Origin: Rhodamnia argentea
Taxonomy: Eukaryota > Streptophyta > Magnoliopsida > Myrtales > Myrtaceae
Reading direction: 5' to 3'
Assembly (NCBI RefSeq): GCF_020921035.1
Contig: NC_063151.1
Coordinates: 4,526,001 to 4,590,000, forward strand
DNA: 64,000 bases
Part shown: in pieces, positions 57,093 to 64,000 of the stretch
How the letters are laid out: each line of letters opens with the position of its first letter
Position numbering within the stretch: position 1 is the first letter of the stretch
The notes under the pieces: model-generated
Database searches by the model: none
What the model was told of the DNA's origin: nothing
The model's input: only the letters and a program-made list of their open reading frames with translations
Translations under genes and position numbers: made by a program

Positions 57093-60000
57093 TCATTTTG
57101 AGCTCTATACGACAATATTCAACATCAAACATCGCCTCATATTCAAGCATAGTATTGAGGGTGACAACGTTTGGCAACGCAATTCAACAGATGGGGGCCT
57201 GGTCATCGCGGCTTCAATGAGTTCTTGCACAAGTCCCACGCTTCTCTTGGTATTAGAAACATAACATGAATAACGATATACGCCAAGAGGCTAATTAGGC
57301 TATAATCCTGGCAATCAAAACCTAACTTTTAGTTTTCCCTAGTTTCTTTAGCTATAACCTAGAGATTAAAGTTGTCTTTGCCTTCAACCGCAGGAGCGAT
57401 CTCTTTGCTCGATCTTGCCCACGAATCTAGAACCAAACATTATTGAATTGTAAGTGGAAAAGCTGCTCAATGTGCGCTTGGAATGAGGTAATGTCTAGGG
57501 CAATAAATACGATGTACCTATAAGTATGGACAACCTCAAGAAGTTATGGATCTACTGTAGTGAATCCACCGAGCAAGGGCACACCGGACGATCCCCGTGT
57601 CATTCAAAAGCCTTCCAGTATTTCTGGGCTTCACTTAGATGCTTCTCTTCTCGTTTTTGGTTCCCCAATAATTGAGAAGCTAATGTATATTCAAGCAAGG
57701 AGTTACATGAAGGTCAAAATGTCGTCTGCCAACTACATTTTACTAGGACGACCAAGTGGATTGCGATAGCTAAATCTATCCGAATTGTCGATTGTGCGAA
57801 CATTGGCTCATTGCATCTTGCATAGGTCAATATGATTGATCATTGTCATATGTTCTTCATATAGGTCGGAACAAAGAGATTGATGTGATAAACGCATATC
57901 GAGCTTCTACACCAAAAACTCTCCCGTAAGAATCGGTATATATGCAATCTCATGAGTTATAGATATGTAGGGCTGCCACAATCTACTAAATCTTGATTTA
58001 GTCGTTTCTTGGTAAATAATTCTACCAAAAGTTTCATTAAATTTGGATTTCACGAAGTTTGATGTTGCTATCCTGCAGTATAGTTGCTTGGGGTGGTTAT
58101 TCAGTTCTAAAAAAAAAAGCATGCAAGACTATATGTTCATACTCACTCAATACAACATGAAACATTCAACCTTAAGATTCACTTGTCGGCATGACTGCTC
58201 CTGAGGGTTTAGGCCAAGACAAGGGCTAAAAGTAAAACCGAACAACCTCGCCGTTGTTCCTCCAATGAAACAACAAGTTAGTGCCTTTTTCCCCCTTCTT
58301 GTTTCGGGGCAATTGACCCTCCCAAGTCCAAACATTTGGCCTTTTCCCAGTCGACAAAGGACGAGGATATGATTAGCACCTTCTTTGACCATTCCACCAG
58401 ATTCTCTCTCTATCTCTCCCCTCTTTTTCTCTACCTTTCTTCCAACTCTCGGCAAATTCAAAGACGACCCTTCATCGGTCGAAATCAAACAGTTCCTCGC
58501 AATGTCAAGGGCCGTAATCATTTCAAAAGAAAAATAACACAACACGAAACACCACGATAACCGAAAGAGTCTGTACGTTCTGACTTGACTCGACTCGTAA
58601 AACTCTCTCTTCTTTAACCTTTCTGCATGGCTAGGGTTAGCAGTAACAAAGCAACATAACAAAACAAAAGCAAAAGCATGCTATGGTGGTCTTTATAGGG
58701 GTAGTTGGTCGTTAAAGGGGCGAAACAGTCCGCCCTAGATTCACGTGAACCGGCGACTATCACGGCGCTGTGAGGACTTTCATGGAGAAAAAAAAGGAGG
58801 TTTCTTCAAACGAAAGAACAGTAGAGAACATGATTCCGGGTCTTTCGAGCGAGTTAAAAGATGATTTCGAAATTTTTTTTTATCATCGTTCTCTCTCCGG
58901 TCTCTAGATTTTGTTCTTCCTCCGCTCCGCGTCCCTCCTCCTCGCATGTGATGCAATCACTTCCTTTTCAATCTAGTGGTAGGATAACATGATTATGTGT
59001 ACGAAATCTCTTCTTCTTTCTTGTTCTTTTTCGGTATTTTGCGGGAAACGACATGTGAGGGCGAAGTAGATCTCGATTGACCCAAAGGCCGCGTCCACTC
59101 GATGCGTCATTCAAGATTAATCGAGCCAAAGTCTTCAGATATTTTGCGGTAAGAAGAAGAAGAAGAAGCAAAAGCAGAAACTCGGGATTGCTCGAGCAAT
59201 CTAAGATAATACGCTTGTGCCAATTGATACCGATGCAATCCATAAATGGAATTTCTTTACAAGATACACTAGATAAGTTCGACACAAAAAGGCATTCAAA
59301 TTAAAATGCTAGATTACTGTGATTAACACTAATGATGAATCTCAAAAGAAACTCATTTTTTTGGACATAGTAATGGTTGTCATGTGATTGGATAGTGGAT
59401 ACAAGTGTGCCACACGGGCTAAACTTGTTCGAGGGATAGGTGGCTTTTAACACAAATCATCAATCCAACAAAGACTAGGAGTCTAATCACTACTTAAAAG
59501 GGGGTTAGGTTTACAAACTTAACTTGATTTCTGGGATATGACTTGAATCAAGCAGTTTTATAATCATCCTCGTTCGTCTTGGATTATGGTCTCTTTCCCT
59601 TCCCATTATCTCATTATGTCCTCGCATAGGGACGATCGTTTTCTCCTTTAAAAAAGGAGTATAATGATGCTAGGAAAAGCTTGCTTCCTGTTTGGTTCAA
59701 AGCCGTAATAATCGAAACTTTTTAATCATTTCTTAAACGTAATTTAGGTTCAGGTTCAACTTGTGAACTCCATTATTAGTGACATAAAGTAGAGGTTAGA
59801 AGTTGAAGGAGCAGACACATTCTTGTGTGTCTTAAAAAGTCCATCTCCTCAATTTTCTTCTTTCTTCTCCATTGCACCGTGATTTACTTTGACAATGATA
59901 CCATACTCATTCTTCTTTTGACCTCATTTTCCTAGCAAAGAAATGGGGTATGCTTATATCGCCTTTACCATTATCAAATTGAGTTGACTCAAGTATGGCT

Positions 60001-60209
60001 TTTTATTACATCTATCTCGAAATTGATATCCGATAATCCGACGGTTTATCTGGTAGGTAAAGGAAGTTGCATCATACATTGCACTCGATATTCAATAAGA
60101 TACTTCTGGCACTTAGTCAATTAACTTAAGTTGATCGCATATGCTAAGAAACAAGGGATGAGGATCATCTGCCCTCGTTGATTTCCCCATCATCTTTCCC
60201 ATTCACGAA
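57093..60209. other. Gene-free stretch
   Basis: No conserved protein recognised on either strand. A 171-codon minus-strand frame at 58147-58662 has no domain I know and atypical composition. Low-complexity TTC/GAA runs occur near 59155. The remainder looks like ordinary intergenic DNA. Confidence 0.5.
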
Positions 60210-60830
60210 GGGTGCATTTGTTTCACATAAAACTCCATGAAAAAGGAAAATAATTTCGGGGAAATCATTTTTTGATAATATATGACCAAAAATGTTTGCT
60301 CGTATTTGGTTCTCATTTGAAAAATGATTTCAATCTCATAACTTTATTTTAGGCTAAAAAATAAATTCAAAATTTTAAATTTTGTTATTTTAATTTTTTA
60401 TTATTTTTTCTTTCTTATTCTTTTATTCTACCTTGTCGGTCCCCGAGAGAGCTCGAGGCCAAGATTCGTTAGGCCTCGAGCTATCCAGATCTAGCGAGGC
60501 TCGGCCTCGCTCCAGGTCGAGCCTCACCGGCCCATGCTTATGGCTGGTCATTAAGCGTAGCCGAGGCCAGGCGATCGGTCGAGGGAAAGAAAAAAAATAT
60601 AATGAAATATTAAAATGTCAAAATAAAGTATTAAAAAATTCTAGAGGAGTAATTCTGAGAAAGTGTTTTCATCTTTTCAGATTGGGGAATTCACTTTCAT
60701 GATCTTATGCATAAATATTTTCATTGACGGGCAAGTTTTTTCGGTTAACTTGTCATTTTCGGAGAACTAAACCGATAAAAGTTCGGAAAATGAATTCCCG
60801 AAAAACACTTTCACTCAAACAAACACACCC
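60210..60830. mobile_element. MITE-like element with GGGTGxxTTTGTTT ends
   Basis: The left end reads GGGTGCATTTGTTTCAC and the right end, reverse complemented, GGGTGTGTTTGTTTGAG. The centre (60430-60580) is GC-rich, with GAGCTCGAGGCCAAG and AGGCCTCGAGCT. The arms contain AATGATTTC- and AAATTATTTT-type sequence. No matching target duplication was found. Confidence 0.5.
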
Positions 60831-63017
60831 TAAATCCCAAAACATATCCATTTCAAGATGACAAAACAAGTTCGAGAATAAGTTGATTTCTCTCGTGCGG
60901 TTTTATCTCTGAATCCTCAGTTGTCCTCCTCGTCCCTGCTGTTGGCTGCGGTCTATTTAACATCGCTCCATCGTACAAAAGGAAAAGACCCAGCAACATT
61001 ATGGGAAACTAATCATTTGGCGCTGGTTTTCATTGGTCTGGTTGCTGGTTGCTTGTTGGCTCGTCTCCGCTTCAGAAGACAGCTTGTGTACATGGATGAC
61101 ATATGTCCACAATGAAGCCAAGCCCTACTGTTATATGCTTCTGGTTTCTTTTTAAACTTAAAGGTCTTCTTTCGGGACAAAACTTTGAAACTTAAACGAT
61201 AATCGGCCGGCAAAAGTTTTCATTCAAAACACCTCTTGATGAAATAATCGTAACCAGACAAAACAAAGGACATACATAGTCCCCTATGTGGTAGTGATTG
61301 TCCCTGTAGTAAGATACAAGAAAACCCAGCATACTTTATTGCTTACTAAGTGCCTCGCTCTGACAAAAAGACAAGAAAGAATGAAAAACATATAGGCGGC
61401 ATATTGTTTGATTTAGACTGAACGATTCGTCCTGTAGGAATGACTGGTCATAGTACAGTAAATAGTGAATACTATTTGCAATTCTTCAAGATATTAAAAA
61501 GCTATTAATGTTCAAAATTTATGATATCCCGATACGCCGAATAATAATAACATTTAAGGATACTAAAATCGATATGTAAAATTGAAATACTGAGTGACAT
61601 AGCTGCAGATTATAAATAGAATCATAGTAGACACTCGAATCCTTTATGTTATTGAATTTCTCTTAAAATTTTAGTCACGCCAAAATAATATTTTCAAGTT
61701 ATTTGTGGCTTGTTGAGCACAGCCTCAAAGTCTTACTGAATTATAGATAACACCAAATAAAAGAGGAAAAGCCTCTTTGGTTTAATTTCCATACCCTTTC
61801 TTTTTCTTTTAGCGCTTTAAACTTGAGCTTGAATTTATAAAGAAAATTTTCCAAAATGCATGTGTTTTTCTTAATAGCCCTGCTTCTCTCTGTCTCTCTC
61901 TCTCTGTCTCTCTCTCTCTCTCTCTCTGCGGACAAACATCATTGCTAGAGTAGAGACAGTGTCTCGAGATGGATATCAGGCGTCAATCTTGGGCCAGCCT
62001 TGTCGCTGCATGTGATCGCCATGTCTGTGAGATTTCGCGTATACCATGACACTGCAACGAAAGGTACTTGCAAAAATAAAAAAAGCCCTGTAACGTAAAG
62101 TGTCGTCCATAATTGCAAGCCACTTTTTCTCTCGCCACTAGTTGCCTCATAGGTAAAAAGGAGAACATAGTTACCTCATCTTTTGGGTGCTAATTATTTT
62201 CTCTTGTGAGGATAGTCGCAATTGCAAAAATAAACGAAGAATAATATCCACTCATGTACATTTAACCGATGACATATTTATCACAAGAAAATACAATACG
62301 TAAAAGAAAATGCAAATGAACAAATCGGTTTTAATAAACAAAAAAAAAACAATTAATTTTTCATAATATTGTAACTGAGATCAACTTTAAAGTTGTCGTT
62401 GATCTTGTTATCCAGAGCTTATGATTGATAGTGCTGACCCTATTTTGCTTGAAGATATCATATGACTGTTCCGCTCTCACTTTGAGTTTAAAGTGCAACA
62501 TAACTTGTGAGAAGGAAATTGCTCTACTAATTGGCTTGCTAATCTTGGAATGCATAATCGCTTGGATACTAGTTTCTTTTCATGACCTCTACTTGATGTT
62601 TTATTAGGTGATAAAATAGAGATAGTAGATCTACGACCTTAAATTTTTCGTATTCGGCTCTAGCCCTTTTTCATTCCAAAGGGAAAACCTAAATATGGTA
62701 TAATATCCGAACGAGCCTATTCACTATGTAGACGAATTAAGCTAAATTTGGCGTACCAACGGATCTATGCTTCCGATTATATACACTAATTAGCATTTTT
62801 GTGTTGTAGTGGTCCAAATGCAACTATTTATGCTCCTGTCTAATTACTCGACAAGACTTCCTGCCCTATTGGCCTTACCCTAGGAGCTCACCTTCTTCAT
62901 TCTCTATATATATATTCAACCTCACTAGCCTCTTCTTCCAACTCCTGTCTCTTCTCTTCTCACTCCAGCAAGCAATACGTTAACGAAGAGCCACCTTCTT
63001 CATCACGCTCTCTAGCC
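60831..63017. other. Upstream region of the IAMT1-like gene; one unexplained short frame
   Basis: 60921-61115 (+) is open for 64 codons and has a hydrophobic stretch (LALVFIGLVAGCLLA) followed by basic residues (RLRFRR). A CTCAG acceptor-like site sits just before it, so it could be a terminal exon of an unrecognised membrane protein or chance. A CT-rich SSR lies at 61886-61926. The remainder is AT-rich, leading to the IAMT1-like promoter. Confidence 0.45.
62905..62915 (+). promoter_or_regulatory. TATA box of the IAMT1-like gene
   Basis: TATATATATAT about 105 bp upstream of the ATG at 63018, a reasonable distance for a leader of about 70-75 bases. Confidence 0.65.
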
Positions 63018-64000
63018 ATGGATTTTAAGGGAGACAACGTTGTCATTTCGAACATCAAGCTCGAGAAGTTGCTCTGCATGAAAGGTGGCAAAGGAGAGAA
63101 CAGCTATGCTAATAACTCCCAAGCTCAGGTTTGATTTGCTTCGCTCATCTCAGTTGTCTCCATCTCGTTCTCTCCCGATCATCTAAGCCATCGCGTAACT
63201 CCACCATGTGCGCGAACCGGATCTCTCTCTATGATTAGAGAAAGCAAGATTGATCTAGCTCTCTTCTCTCCATGAAAAAGTTGGAGCTTTTAGCATCCGA
63301 GTTTCATTTGGTCCGAGAGCTGGACCGGTTTCCTTGTATATAATGTTCGTCAGGCTTCATTTTTTTTTTTCTTGTAATTTTCTATGATCCATATGCCTGA
63401 TATCTATTCATCAAATTCCGGCTAATGCTTAAAAGTACTCATTTAACCTTCAAAAGGAACCATTGTTTTTGATTTCCTGAAAGTTTTCGAGAGAAGAATG
63501 AACTCTGAACAAAGGTTTATTTTTTTCATGCAGGCCATACATGCTCGCTCCATGCTTCACCTCCTCGAAGAAAACCTAGACAGGGTCCAACTCATGACCT
63601 CCCCGGAAGTCCCCTTCGTGGTGGTCGACTTGGGTTGCTCCAGCGGCAACAATACCATCTACGTCATCGACGTCATCATCAAGCACATCACCAAGCGATT
63701 CGAAGCCCTCGGGATTGAGCTGCCTGAGTTCTCAGCGTTCTTCTCCGACCTCCCGAGCAACGACTTCAACACTCTCTTCCAGCTCCTCCCACCCTTAGCT
63801 GTGGGCAGCATGGAGGAGTGCCTCGCCGCCGACCACCACCGATCCTACTTCGCAGCCGGTGTGCCCGGGTCGTTCTACCGCCGGCTATTCCCGGCTAGAT
63901 CGGTCGACGTGTTCCATTCAGCGTTTTCCTTGCATTGGCTCTCGCAGGTGAAGATCTTGTACATATTCCAACTAAATTCAATTCTGGGTGCGTATGTGCA
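63018..64000 (+). CDS. IAMT1: SABATH methyltransferase, IAMT1-like (indole-3-acetate O-methyltransferase), 5' part
   Basis: Two exons are visible: 63018-63128 and 63534-63947, joined in frame to 175 residues; the gene continues past the window. Exon 1 reads MDFKGDNVVISNIKLEKLLC then MKGGKGENSYANNSQAQ, the N-terminal motif that shapes the SAM and substrate pockets in this family. Exon 2 has the SAM-binding VVDLGCSSGNNT, then PEFSAFFSDLPSNDFNTLFQ, SMEECLAADHHRSYF and GSFYRRLFPARSVDVFHSAF, ending SLHWLSQ. The early exon pattern and the SDLPSNDFNTLF and MEECLAAD segments fit IAMT1, which methylates auxin (IAA) to an inactive or mobile ester, better than salicylate or jasmonate methyltransferases. 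That choice rests on memory of IAMT1 sequences, and the substrate-deciding C-terminal part is not in the window. Confidence 0.88.

Noticed and set aside
58147..58662. Minus-strand frame of 171 codons
   Set aside because: No recognisable domain, no supporting splice sites or conserved neighbours, and an odd mixture of residues. Kept only as intergenic DNA.
60202..60838. Target duplication for the GGGTG-ended element
   Set aside because: Flanks TTCACGAA and TAAATCCC do not match in any register of 2-9 bases, so the superfamily is left open.

Overview
This is nuclear DNA from a flowering plant. Genes have short exons and GT-AG introns, intergenic DNA is AT-rich, and transposon families are typical of plants. 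The recognisable proteins are closest to eudicot families. A recurring family of AT-rich inverted-repeat elements with GC-rich cores reminds me of Myrtaceae (Eucalyptus relatives), but that assignment is a guess from memory.

Left part, 1-23.5 kb: two large mobile elements lie 40 bp apart. The first (357-5860) is a CACTA DNA transposon with CACTA ends and a CCA target duplication. It has long arrays of a palindromic GCGACGAA-type motif at both ends and no visible transposase. Its cargo is fragments of four unrelated genes, all on the + strand with introns kept: UPM1 (siroheme synthesis), PTEN2 (phosphatase), CSN7 (COP9 signalosome) and eIF3a (translation initiation). PTEN2 and CSN7 are fused inside one exon. 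The second (5901-23529) is a 17.6-kb LTR retrotransposon with 3.53-kb LTRs and an ATGGT target duplication. It has a Tat/Ogre-like primer site and a single gag gene, but no pol I can find. Its 3' part carries two tandem arrays (about 16 units of about 75 bp, and 4 units of 93 bp). It fits the non-autonomous gag-only (TR-GAG) class.

Middle part, 23.5-38 kb: gene-poor DNA with several MITE-like elements, a secreted glycine-rich protein gene (minus strand), a degenerate 5S-like sequence resembling a Cassandra element, and the 70-residue V-ATPase subunit e gene. A 1.3-kb block dense in TGGGCC/GGCCCA follows.

Right part, 38-64 kb: TAF6 (12 exons, minus), a SYP51/52 syntaxin (5 coding exons, minus, with one GC-AG intron), a BPI/LBP-family lipid-binding protein gene (6 exons, plus), about 8 kb of gene-poor DNA, and the first two exons of an IAMT1-like SABATH methyltransferase that runs off the right edge. 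The genes are unrelated housekeeping or secretory genes; I see no cluster or pathway linking them. The most notable biology is the four-gene capture in the CACTA element and the gag-only retrotransposon with its own satellite-like arrays.
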